Assembly (NCBI RefSeq): GCF_018156225.1 | Contig: NZ_JAGTAR010000001.1 | Location: 389,767-453,766, forward strand | DNA from: Carboxylicivirga sediminis | GTDB lineage: Bacteria; Bacteroidota; Bacteroidia; Bacteroidales; Marinilabiliaceae | DNA: 64,000 nucleotides | Reading direction: 5' to 3' | Shown here: positions 34,952-43,173 of the stretch, piece after piece | How positions within the stretch are numbered: position 1 is the first letter of the stretch | Layout of the letters: each line of letters begins with the position of its first letter | The notes under the pieces: generated by a model | The model's database searches: none | Told to the model about the DNA's origin: nothing | The model's input: only the letters and a program-made list of their open reading frames with translations | Made by a program: the position numbers and the translations under genes

Positions 34952-35254
34952 ATGGACTACTACATTTATATACTTTACTCTAAGGTGGCTGATAAGTATT
35001 ATGTTGGTTACTCATCCAATCCCCAAAAGAGATTGAAAGAACATAATTCTTACGAGAATAAATCCAAGTTTACTGCAAAATATCAACCTTGGAATTTAAA
35101 AGCACACTTCTTAGTTTCACAAACTATTGGCGAAGCCATGAGAGTAGAGCGTTTTATTAAACAACAAAAAAGTCGACATTTTTTGGAAAGGTTAATAAGT
35201 GAACATCATAATGCGGAGTTCATTAATGATTTGATTAAGAAGGTCATTGGCTAG
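34952..35254 (+). CDS. GIY-YIG nuclease family protein
   Basis: The 100-residue protein is a minimal GIY-YIG endonuclease domain. The family motif appears as YYIYILYS (3-10) and YYVGYSSNPQKRLKEHN (16-32), giving the two catalytic tyrosines, an arginine at R27 and the histidine H31 of KEHN. The ending, YQPW, FLVSQTIGEAMRVERFIKQQK with a glutamate (E71) and a basic C-terminus, completes the fold. There is no added DNA-binding domain. It resembles the UPF0213-like group. It lies alone between two direct repeats derived from tRNA-Tyr, so a role in moving or maintaining this segment is inferred. Confidence 0.85.
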   Translation: MDYYIYILYSKVADKYYVGYSSNPQKRLKEHNSYENKSKFTAKYQPWNLKAHFLVSQTIGEAMRVERFIKQQKSRHFLERLISEHHNAEFINDLIKKVIG

Positions 35255-35336
35255 AGCATACTATTTAATCTTAGAGAAATAGAGAGGTACAACAACACCT
35301 TTGTCTCCTGCCAACTAAGGTCCCGAAACTTCGGGA

Positions 35337-35428
35337 TAACTCCGCTGACTTATGTCTTCGTAGGTTCGAATCCTGCTCTCCCCACCAAAGAGGTTCTGTT
35401 AGCAATAGCAGAACCTTTTTTTGTATCC
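35337..35428 (+). repeat. Right 92-bp direct repeat holding a tRNA-Tyr 3' remnant
   Basis: The second copy of the tRNA-Tyr 3' region. The 5' half of the tRNA is not present; just before the repeat is GCCAACTAAGG followed by a small palindrome (TCCCGAA/TTCGGGA). The remnant (35337-35384) cannot fold into a working tRNA. It retains the CCCCAC end and the terminator. Confidence 0.88.
35391..35423 (+). terminator. Duplicated terminator after the tRNA remnant
   Basis: A copy of the tRNA-Tyr terminator with stem AGGTTCTGTTA/TAGCAGAACCT (one G-U pair after the C-to-T change) and a seven-T run. It would isolate the following gene from read-through. Confidence 0.85.
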
Positions 35429-35475
35429 CTTATTTAGATTTTATTTGCTACTTTTAAGCAAACTAAGCAATTATC

Positions 35476-36090
35476 ATGTTTGTCAAGCTCTACCCGGAAA
35501 ATCCGAACGAAAAAGAAATTCACAAAATAGTTGATGTGCTGCGCAATGGCGGTATCGTTATTTACCCTACCGACACCATCTACGGCATTGGCTGCGATAT
35601 TAATAACGCTAAAGCTGTAGAAAAAGTGGCCCGCATCAAGGATATCAACCTGAAAAAAGCCAACCTCTCGTTCATCTGTTACGATCTGAGTCATATTTCA
35701 GATTTTACAAAGCCCTTAAACAACCATGTGTTTAAGCTGATGAAAAAACACCTGCCGGGACCTTACACCTTTATATTACCAGCTAACAGCAATGTACCCA
35801 AGCTGTTTAAAAACAATAAAAAAACCATTGGTATCAGGGTGCCGGATAATAATATTATACGTGAACTGGTAAAAGAACTGGGTAACCCTATCCTATCCAC
35901 TTCGGTGAGGGATGAAGATGATGTGATAGAATATACCACCGATCCTGAACTCATTTATGAGAAATTTGCCGACCTGGTGGATGTGGTGATTGATGGCGGC
36001 TATGGCGATAACGAACCTTCAACCATTATTGACTGCACCAGCGATGAACTGGAAGTTGTAAGGTATGGAAAGGGAGAAATCGAACTCTAG
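35476..36090 (+). CDS. yciO: YciO family (Sua5/YrdC-like) protein
   Basis: The 204-residue protein is an L-threonylcarbamoyladenylate synthase-like alpha/beta protein, closest to YciO rather than TsaC. Shared landmarks are GGIVIYPTDTIYGIG (26-40), KHLPGPYTFILPA (95-107), KTIGIRVP (116-123) and GGYGDNEPSTIID. The KxR and SxN residues that bind bicarbonate and ATP in TsaC are not kept: the segment reads NPILSTSVRDED. YciO's role is debated (weak or no t6A synthesis). It lies directly after the tRNA cluster, which includes t6A-bearing tRNA-Thr, but this may be chance. Confidence 0.88.
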   Translation: MFVKLYPENPNEKEIHKIVDVLRNGGIVIYPTDTIYGIGCDINNAKAVEKVARIKDINLKKANLSFICYDLSHISDFTKPLNNHVFKLMKKHLPGPYTFILPANSNVPKLFKNNKKTIGIRVPDNNIIRELVKELGNPILSTSVRDEDDVIEYTTDPELIYEKFADLVDVVIDGGYGDNEPSTIIDCTSDELEVVRYGKGEIEL

Positions 36091-36613
36091 CTGCGCCTGA
36101 CGATTTCCTAGAACTTTGGAAAAGGTCTTCTCTTTAAGAAATGGACGCTTTCCCTGCGTAAATCTGCGCTATCTGCAGGATACATGAATCAACTTGTGAA
36201 GCGTACATGCATATTCGAACCATATGACGTTCTGGTAGCGCTTCGTATCTTATCACGGCCTCACTTATTGGCAAAAAACACCTTCTGACATTGGTAATTC
36301 ACTAATGAGTTTCTATTTGGCACAACTCTTCTATGGTTATAGATAATTTAAATACCTAAGTAAACAATTATCATTTAGTTATAGCTAGTTTGTATACCAT
36401 TTTAAATAATTACCATTTGGTTATAGCTAATTTAAATACTATTTGAAGCAATTACATTTTAGTTATAAAATGTTTTGATACTATTCTGAACAAATACATA
36501 TTGTTTGACACTATTTACATTTTAGCTTAAATCAATTACCTTGCTTTTAAAACAATTGAGAATACTGTTTACACAATTTATATCAACCAACAACAAACTA
36601 AACCTCTTCAGAC
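36091..36613. repeat. Gap with degenerate 42-bp tandem array
   Basis: No gene is seen between yciO and the Xre gene. At 36337-36503 four units of about 42 bp lie head to tail (36337-36378, 36379-36420, 36421-36462, 36463-36503). Each begins TTATAG or TTATAA, has a central TATACC/ATACTA-like word and ends near TTACATTTTAG or ATTTGG. The stretch to 36590 continues in the same AT-rich style. Near 36130-36185 is a decayed ATCTGCG-type dispersed repeat. Confidence 0.75.
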
Positions 36614-36958
36614 ATGCTACGATACAATTTCACCCGCATCTTTAAGGCCAAAGCCATCGACCGCCCATTTACCTTTCTTCGCAAAGCCGGCTTTTCAGAA
36701 AGCTTTGCCAGTAAAGTGAAGAACAACCGCGTTAACCGCCTAAACCTGGATTTACTGGAGCGCTTGTGCATATGCATAGGCTGCACGCCCAACGACTTTA
36801 TGGAATATACTCCAAGAAATGAGTCAATACCAGCCAATCACCCCTTGAACGAACTGCGACGAACAGAAAAAGTATTTGATCTGACCAGGGAACTCAACTC
36901 CTTGCCTCTTTCAACATTGGAAGAAGTAGAGCAACTAATCAAAAGCCGTAAGGAGTAA
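36614..36958 (+). CDS. Xre-type helix-turn-helix protein
   Basis: A 114-residue DNA-binding protein with a Cro/C1-like fold (about 5-70): FTRIFKAKAIDRPFTFLRKAGFSESFASKVKNN in part, followed by RLNLDLLERLCICIGCTPNDFMEY. The remainder (about 72-114) is a short helical tail. Similar single-domain regulators are widespread in Bacteroidota. The gene has a 42-bp tandem array 110-280 bp upstream and no partner gene nearby. Autoregulation through the array is an inference. It faces a convergent TrkH gene 6 bp away. Confidence 0.8.
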   Translation: MLRYNFTRIFKAKAIDRPFTFLRKAGFSESFASKVKNNRVNRLNLDLLERLCICIGCTPNDFMEYTPRNESIPANHPLNELRRTEKVFDLTRELNSLPLSTLEEVEQLIKSRKE

Positions 36959-36964
36959 AAACAA

Positions 36965-38416
36965 CTACTCTTTCCAAAAATAAGGTGAAAACAATACGAT
37001 GATGGTAAACAGCTCTAAACGACCTATCAGCATCAGGAAAGACAGGAACCACTTGCCAAAAGCCGGCACTTCGTAGAAGTTGAGGGCCGGCCCCACATCG
37101 CCCAGTCCAGGACCAATATTACCTATGGAGGTAGCCACAGCACCCAGGGCTGTATCCAGATCAAAGCCCATGATACTCATAATAATCATGGCAATGCCCA
37201 CCGTCATCATGTAAATAACGATAAAAGCCAGTACATTGGTGATGATGCCCTGGTTAACGGCCCGGTTGTTATACCTCACCGGAATCACCGCATTGGGGTG
37301 CACCAATCGCTTCAACTCAAAGAAACTGTTTTTCATCAGCAGCACAATACGCACAATCTTAATACCTCCGCCTGTAGAACCAGCCGAACCTCCTGTGAAC
37401 ATCAACAGAAAGATGACGATACTTAAGAATGGTACCCACAACAGATAATCGGCGGTAGCATAACCAGTTGTGGTTATAATCGATACAACCTGAAACAAAC
37501 CATCGCGCCAGGCCTTTTCAAATAATGCATGACCCTCGGTAAAATAGAGCACAGCGGCCACCAGTACACTCACGCCAATAATGATACCTGTATAAGCCTG
37601 AAACTCCTCGTCCTTTATCACCTTTTTCAACTTACCCCGCAGAACACTGTACGACAGGGTAAAATTGGCACCTGCAATAAACATAAACAGGATGATTACA
37701 TATTGAATATAGGGTGATGAAAAATAGGCTACACTGGCTTGTTTGGTTGAATAGCCGCCGGTTGCCATGGTAGTAAACGAGTGACAGATGGCATCAAAAG
37801 GTGTCATACCACCTATTACCAAAAGAATTGCTTCACTGATGGTGAACAGCACATAAATGCCATACAAGCGCTTGGCCGTTTCGGTAATGCGCGGATGCAG
37901 CTTATCGGGTGCGGGCCCGGGCACTTCGGCAATAAACATCTGCATACCTCCTACTCCCAATACCGGTAATATGGCCAACGATAATACGATGATACCCATA
38001 CCGCCCAGCCATTGAATCAGGCTTCGCCAAAACAATAAGCCATGGGGTAAGGCCTCAATATCATTTAATATACTACTACCGGTAGTTGTAAACCCTGAAA
38101 TGGTTTCAAAAAAAGCATCGGTATAAGATGGAATTGCGCCACTCAGATAAAACGGCAATAAACCAAAAAAGGAGAACACCACCCACACCAGGGCTACAAT
38201 CAGGTAACCTTCTCGCTTACCAATATTCTTTGGCGCCTTCCACAACAGAGCACTGGCTGTGCCTCCCAAAGCAATACAAATAGCAGCTGAAATAAGATGA
38301 TAGGGCAAATCGTATTCGCCATACAACAGAGATACGCCGGCCGATAGTAACATAAAAACGCCTTCAACGACTAAAAGCAGACCGAGTACCAGAATTATAA
38401 ATCGAGTGTTAAGCAT
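36965..38416 (-). CDS. trkH: TrkH family potassium uptake protein (copy 1)
   Basis: The 483-residue integral membrane protein is the K+-conducting subunit of a Trk system. Four pore-loop repeats carry the selectivity glycines: TISGFTTTGSSIL (first), FTTMATGGYSTKQ (second), ITTTGYATADY (third) and ATSIGNIGPGLGDVGP (fourth). A GGSAGSTGGGIK loop, typical of TrkH, is in the middle. It would need a TrkA-type regulatory partner, not in this window. It lies 62 bp downstream of a close paralogue on the same strand. Confidence 0.93.
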   Translation of the reverse strand: MLNTRFIILVLGLLLVVEGVFMLLSAGVSLLYGEYDLPYHLISAAICIALGGTASALLWKAPKNIGKREGYLIVALVWVVFSFFGLLPFYLSGAIPSYTDAFFETISGFTTTGSSILNDIEALPHGLLFWRSLIQWLGGMGIIVLSLAILPVLGVGGMQMFIAEVPGPAPDKLHPRITETAKRLYGIYVLFTISEAILLVIGGMTPFDAICHSFTTMATGGYSTKQASVAYFSSPYIQYVIILFMFIAGANFTLSYSVLRGKLKKVIKDEEFQAYTGIIIGVSVLVAAVLYFTEGHALFEKAWRDGLFQVVSIITTTGYATADYLLWVPFLSIVIFLLMFTGGSAGSTGGGIKIVRIVLLMKNSFFELKRLVHPNAVIPVRYNNRAVNQGIITNVLAFIVIYMMTVGIAMIIMSIMGFDLDTALGAVATSIGNIGPGLGDVGPALNFYEVPAFGKWFLSFLMLIGRLELFTIIVLFSPYFWKE

Positions 38417-38478
38417 TATTTCTCACAGAAATTTCAGTAGCAAAGATGTTACTTTTTCAATTAATATGTGTGTCTATT

Positions 38479-39927
38479 TTAATTATTCTTCCAAAAACCG
38501 GGCGAGAACAATATCAGTACTGTAAACAATTCAAGACGACCAAGGAGCATTAGTAACGACAGCACCCACTTAGCAGCCTGAGGCACTGCAAAAAAGTTAT
38601 TAACCGGGCCAACAGTGCCAATTCCCGGGCCTATACCACCCATGGTAGTGGCGGCAGCCCCCATGGCCGAGTCCATATCCATACCAAAAAATGTGAGGGC
38701 AAAAGTGCCAATTGAAAAAATAGTCATATACAACATCACAAAAGCCAACACCTTGTACACCGTTTCGGCAGCAATGGTTTTTTCCTGAATACGAAGCGGA
38801 ATAACTGCGTGCGGATGCACCATGCGCTTAAACTCCAGCAAGGTATTTCTGAACAGGATGGAGTGTCGCATGATCTTAATCCCCCCAGACGTACTACCCG
38901 CACAGGCTCCACTAAACAGCAACAGAAACATCAGATAGGTCAGGTAGGGGTGCCAGGCCGTATAGTCGGCTGTTGCAAAACCCGTGCTGGTCACCAGGCT
39001 TACCACCTGAAACAAGGCTTTGCGCAATGATTCTTCGCCATTATGATGATCCAGAAAAACCAGTGTAACCGTAACAATAGCAGTAACAATCGCAATCACG
39101 GTCAGGTACACCCTGAACTCCTGATTTTCGAATACCTTTTTGAGTTTACCTTTCCATACAAAATAGAACAGCGTAAAGTTGGTACCGGCAAATAGCATAA
39201 ACACAATGATGACGTATTGAATATAGGGCGAATAACCCGCAATACTATCATTCTTAGTGGAAAAACCACCGGAGGCAATGGTGGCAAAACTATGGCAAAA
39301 AGCATCAAAAACAGGCATACCGCCAAGTACCAGAAAGCCTGTCTCTAGTAAAATCAGGACCACATAGATACGCCACAGCAACTTGGCTGTATGTTTCACA
39401 CGCGGATGCAGTTTATCATTGGTAATGCCTGCCGCCTCGGCATTGTATAATGACATCCCGCCAAAACCAAAATAAGGTAAAATAGCCACGGCCAATACCA
39501 CAATGCCCATCCCGCCAATTAAATGGGTAATACTACGCCAAAGCAATATACCATGAGGTAAAGCCTCAATATCAGTCACCACAGATGCTCCGGTGGTGGT
39601 AAAACCCGAAATGGTTTCGAAAAAGGCATTGGTAAAACCCGGAATAGTGCCGCTTAGTATATAGGGTAAACTACCAAATAAGGACATGATGATCCACACA
39701 AATGTCACAATCACGAAACCTTCGCGCCGACCTACATCAACTGTTTTAGAGCGCCACACCCAACTTGATATACCTCCAATTATCAGACAGGTGACGGCCG
39801 AAATCAGGTGCGCCTGTACATCATCTTCTTCGCACAAATAGGCCACCAGAGCACACACAAACATAAACACACTCAATGCCAGAAGTATATGCCCCAGCAC
39901 CTTACCTATAAAACGATAATTTAACAT
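38479..39927 (-). CDS. trkH: TrkH family potassium uptake protein (copy 2)
   Basis: The 482-residue protein (start at MLNYRFIGKVLG; the upstream MFYLLRG is dropped) is a second Trk channel subunit. The pore loops are TISGFTTTGASVV, FATIASGGFSTKN, VTSTGFATADY and ATTMGGIGPGIGTVGP. The loops differ from copy 1 (for example ASGGF versus ATGGY), so the two are likely divergent in regulation or affinity. They seem to be an old tandem duplication. No TrkA gene accompanies them. Confidence 0.93.
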   Translation of the reverse strand: MLNYRFIGKVLGHILLALSVFMFVCALVAYLCEEDDVQAHLISAVTCLIIGGISSWVWRSKTVDVGRREGFVIVTFVWIIMSLFGSLPYILSGTIPGFTNAFFETISGFTTTGASVVTDIEALPHGILLWRSITHLIGGMGIVVLAVAILPYFGFGGMSLYNAEAAGITNDKLHPRVKHTAKLLWRIYVVLILLETGFLVLGGMPVFDAFCHSFATIASGGFSTKNDSIAGYSPYIQYVIIVFMLFAGTNFTLFYFVWKGKLKKVFENQEFRVYLTVIAIVTAIVTVTLVFLDHHNGEESLRKALFQVVSLVTSTGFATADYTAWHPYLTYLMFLLLFSGACAGSTSGGIKIMRHSILFRNTLLEFKRMVHPHAVIPLRIQEKTIAAETVYKVLAFVMLYMTIFSIGTFALTFFGMDMDSAMGAAATTMGGIGPGIGTVGPVNNFFAVPQAAKWVLSLLMLLGRLELFTVLILFSPGFWKNN

Positions 39928-39948
39928 TCCCCGTAATAAATAGAACAA

Positions 39949-40322
39949 GATGCAAAGTTGATATTTTTTTGGCGATATAGTAAATAATGGGCATTAAGAT
40001 TTTATGAAGAGATGGATGACAGAGGACGGATGATAATGGGAAACCCCAAGCTGATAAAAACCAACCCTAAACTGTGAAAAGGATCGCATCTCTATGTCCA
40101 AGCTTTTCATAAAGATGAGATCCCTATCACTAGAACCAGTAAACCAGAACCCTCAACCCTAAACCTCAGTCACCGGTCTTCTGTCTTTCAAAAAACTCCG
40201 AGTCTTTGCGCCTCTGCGTTTAACTCCTTACCTATCAAACCCCGAAACCCGAAACTGAGAACTCTCAAAATTCGGACAAAAAAAAGGGGCACAAGGCCCC
40301 TGATATCATTAGTCTGTTATTG
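39949..40322. repeat. Gap with inverted copy of a composite dispersed repeat
   Basis: No gene. About 40113-40230 carries, on the minus strand, the same composite repeat that is in plus orientation at 60063-60186: an AACGCAGAGGCGCA core, a run of purines with T-tract, GACCGGTGAC, GGTTTAGGGTT and GGTTCTAGTGATAGGGAT. A third partial copy is at about 63688-63765. These are decayed, high-copy intergenic elements. Confidence 0.7.
40278..40302 (-). terminator. Terminator after the STAS-like gene
   Basis: On the minus strand AGGGGCC and GGCCCCT-type arms (core AGGGGC/GCCCCT around CTTGT) are followed by eight T residues. It lies 20 bp downstream of the stop at 40323. Confidence 0.75.
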
Positions 40323-40700
40323 CTATACTTCTACTGCATCCTTCGACACCAGCCAGTCTTTGGCCATATCGAGCGTTTCGAACGAACGAATATCCCGCCC
40401 TGTTATCTTCATAATACCATTATATACGATGCGCTGCAAACCCGATAAGCCCACCACTGCTCCATGACTCACATAGGCTTTGTTGCCGCCAATAAATTCT
40501 GAAAACGCATTTTTAATCTCTGAATTGAAGTGCATCCCTTGAATATTAGTCAGGGTTATTACTGACTTTTCGGGTTGCATCCGAATGTAATCTTTACTTT
40601 CTTTAATCAGTGCTTCCACTTCAGGAGTGGATCGAATGCCGGTAAAATCCATATAAAAAATACGTTTACCATCGTGATGAATGATTTCGGGCTTTCTCAT
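40323..40700 (-). CDS. Small STAS-like protein of unknown function
   Basis: A 125-residue cytoplasmic protein. Alternation of strand and helix (KRIFYMDFTG, TPEVEALIKESKDYI, SVITLTNIQG, KNAFSEFIGG, VVGLSGLQRIVYN) resembles a SpoIIAA/STAS-type fold, but no defining residue is conserved. No signal peptide or membrane segment is present. It stands alone between a TrkH gene and a DUF3810 gene, with its own terminator. Similar small proteins occur in Bacteroidota genomes; the role is unknown. Confidence 0.65.
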   Translation of the reverse strand: MRKPEIIHHDGKRIFYMDFTGIRSTPEVEALIKESKDYIRMQPEKSVITLTNIQGMHFNSEIKNAFSEFIGGNKAYVSHGAVVGLSGLQRIVYNGIMKITGRDIRSFETLDMAKDWLVSKDAVEV

Positions 40701-40809
40701 TTTGTGTTGGTTTTAACGTTTACAAAAATAATGAGCAGTCAAGTAATTGCTTAGCCATTTATCAACAATAAAGTGCTTTTTATCAAAGGATTCAGACTCA
40801 TTGACCAGA

Positions 40810-41868
40810 TTATTCTGACGTTTTTAAATCCATCACATATTTTACGACTCCTTCATAATCGTCGATGCCAGCTTCAACACTATTGCTTTTCAGGTAGGCA
40901 TCATTCACTTTTTCAGCCACCATATCTACCCTCCTGTTCATGAGTTGCATCCAGTGAAACTGCGATTTATAAAAATCATGTCGCACCTCATAACGGATAT
41001 TCTTTACCAGCTCCCTGAACCCTTCATAACGGTAACAGGCGTAGGCAAAATAGCGCAGTAAATATAAGTTAGCGCTGTAGGCTAAACGCTTATCAGCAGA
41101 GTGCGTACAAACGTACCAGGCATAAAAATTAGCTTCGGCCTCGCTGGTAATCCCCAGCTGATGCGCCATCTCGTGTGCCATTACAGCCGGCAGTTCAAGC
41201 GGCAACATATACCGGTTGACATGTACCTCTCCAAAGAAAGGTCCATAATAGCCCGATATAGTGGCGGAAGCAAACAAGCGACTGAGTGTAATAACTTTTG
41301 GATGGCCTTGGGCTGAAATGCGATCAATCTTCAAAAAATCTGCATGCTCCCGGTAAGCACTCGCCAATAAATCACGCACTTCTGTTTCATCAATAGTATA
41401 TATGGGGGTATAACTACTATTCACTTTCTCTATCAGCCAGCCGAACACCTTCATCAGCTCTTCAACATTAGCCTCAGCTGTTTGCAATTCAAGGCGTGTA
41501 GTTAAGTCATTACGGTAATAATTAAACCCCCATAAGATATTAAACAGACTATAGGTCAGTGCCAGCGTAATAACCAGGCATTTAAAATACTGCAGCCATG
41601 CCATTCGCCTAATTAACACCCATACAGTAATGAAGAGTCCGCCGCTAAGCAGAATGCCATAGAATAAATCATCCAGTGAAAAAGGAAACAGATTACTGAA
41701 GGCCGAAAGACCGGTAATTACAAGCGGATAAAACCCTTGCGAATACCAGCTTTCCATCCAACCGGGGTGATGCAAGCCCATACGGGTAACTGCAAATACC
41801 ATCAATGCCAGCACTAGCGATAGACTCAGTGTCGTAAAGACATATTTCTTCAGCAACTTCTTTATCAT
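40810..41868 (-). CDS. DUF3810 membrane protein with zinc-protease motif
   Basis: I start at MIKKLLKKYVF (352 residues) because it opens the first membrane helix. Three N-terminal helices (about 12-30, 45-95 in two parts and 100-120) precede a soluble domain with HEMAHQLGI, an HExxH zinc-protease signature, and SEAEANFYAW, which supplies the likely third ligand. This is DUF3810, a Bacteroidota family annotated as putative zinc metallopeptidase. No substrate is known. The gene is 109 bp upstream of the STAS-like gene and divergent from the acetyltransferase-like gene. Confidence 0.85.
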   Translation of the reverse strand: MIKKLLKKYVFTTLSLSLVLALMVFAVTRMGLHHPGWMESWYSQGFYPLVITGLSAFSNLFPFSLDDLFYGILLSGGLFITVWVLIRRMAWLQYFKCLVITLALTYSLFNILWGFNYYRNDLTTRLELQTAEANVEELMKVFGWLIEKVNSSYTPIYTIDETEVRDLLASAYREHADFLKIDRISAQGHPKVITLSRLFASATISGYYGPFFGEVHVNRYMLPLELPAVMAHEMAHQLGITSEAEANFYAWYVCTHSADKRLAYSANLYLLRYFAYACYRYEGFRELVKNIRYEVRHDFYKSQFHWMQLMNRRVDMVAEKVNDAYLKSNSVEAGIDDYEGVVKYVMDLKTSE

Positions 41869-41989
41869 AACACTAAAATACACATTCTATGTCCTAAAAC
41901 AGAAAACTCTTGCCCCTATTATCACTTTTTTTCAGGATTAACCGGATTTTATGTATTAACTTCGCGGCAATAATATAAATCTTTTCAAT

Positions 41990-43111
41990 ATGGCTATTGA
42001 GATAAAAGAGGTAATTGACAATAAGACACTTAACGATTTCGTTAATCTACCATATACACTTTATAAAAACGAGGCCAACTGGGTGCCTCCAATGAAAAAA
42101 GACGAGTTGCATGCCTTACTGCCTGATAAGAATCCGGCCTTTGAATTTTGCAAGGTAAAAATGTGGGTAGCCTATCAGGATGGCAAATGCGTGGGACGAA
42201 TTGGTGGCATTATCAATTCTCTTTGGATCGAAAAGAAAGGCCAGAACATTGGACGTTTTACCCGTCCTGAATTCATTGACGACAAAGCGGTAAGCCAGCA
42301 ACTGTTTGAAACTGTTGAACAGTGGTTCAAAGCAGAAGGTATGGTGGAGATGCAGGGACCATTAGGTTTCTCTAACCTTGATCATCAGGGCTGTTTAATT
42401 GAAGGGCACGACTGGCTACCTTCGGTGGCTTCTGACTATCACATGGCTTATTACCAGCAGCATTTTGATGCACTGGGCTACGAAAAAGAGATTGACTGGG
42501 TAGAGTTTCGTATTACCTTTCCGGATGCACTGCCCGAAAAAGCGTTCAAGGTGGCCGATATGCTAACGAAGCGCTATGGTCTACAGGCCTTGAATTTTAA
42601 ATCGGGCAAAGAGCTCGAACCTTATAAGCAAAAGGTATTCGCTTTATTTAATAAGGCCTTTGCAGAGCTATTTGGCACATTCCAGCTGCCCGATAAAATG
42701 GTGCAATTTTACATCAATAAGTACTTTCCCATATTAAATCCGCGCTATGTTAAAATCATCCTGGATAAAGAGGATGAATTGGCAGGCTTTTTGATAGCGC
42801 TCCCATCGCTTTCAGAAGCCATGCAAAAAGCTAAAGGCAAACTGCTGCCATTTGGCTGGTGGCACATCATGAAAGCGCTTAAAAAACCCAAAGAGATGGA
42901 TTTGATGTTGACTGGTGTAAAGCCTGAATTACAAAAGATGGGTGTCGCTGCCCTGTTGATGAATGATCTTTGGAAAACAGCCAAGGAGGATGGCGTCAAG
43001 TACGTGGAAACCACGGGTATGTTAGAAAATAACCATGTGGCTATTCAGATGTGGAAGTCGTTTGAACATATCCAGCATAAGAGAAAGCGTTGTTACAAAA
43101 AAGCACTATAA
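41990..43111 (+). CDS. GNAT-like N-acetyltransferase family protein
   Basis: A 373-residue soluble protein of a type often seen in Bacteroidota, annotated as N-acetyltransferase or hypothetical. The N-terminal part (about 1-130) has KDELHALLPDKNPAFEF, VGRIGGIIN and a G-rich beta-bulge region. The C-terminal half (about 250-360) ends with a GNAT-like pattern: ELAGFLIALPSLSE, MLTGVKPELQKMGVAALLMN and KYVETTGMLENN. The substrate is unknown. It has a terminator 30 bp after the stop and precedes yitT. Confidence 0.7.
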   Translation: MAIEIKEVIDNKTLNDFVNLPYTLYKNEANWVPPMKKDELHALLPDKNPAFEFCKVKMWVAYQDGKCVGRIGGIINSLWIEKKGQNIGRFTRPEFIDDKAVSQQLFETVEQWFKAEGMVEMQGPLGFSNLDHQGCLIEGHDWLPSVASDYHMAYYQQHFDALGYEKEIDWVEFRITFPDALPEKAFKVADMLTKRYGLQALNFKSGKELEPYKQKVFALFNKAFAELFGTFQLPDKMVQFYINKYFPILNPRYVKIILDKEDELAGFLIALPSLSEAMQKAKGKLLPFGWWHIMKALKKPKEMDLMLTGVKPELQKMGVAALLMNDLWKTAKEDGVKYVETTGMLENNHVAIQMWKSFEHIQHKRKRCYKKAL

Positions 43112-43139
43112 GAACACAATAAAGAAGATTTTAGATGCA

Positions 43140-43168
43140 AAGGTGCTTGTTTAACAGGCACCTTTTTT
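43140..43168 (+). terminator. Terminator after the GNAT-like gene
   Basis: AAGGTGC (43140-43146) and GCACCTT (43158-43164) close a loop with additional internal TGTT/AACA pairing, followed by a T-run. It lies just before the yitT start. Confidence 0.8.
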
Positions 43169-43173
43169 AATGG

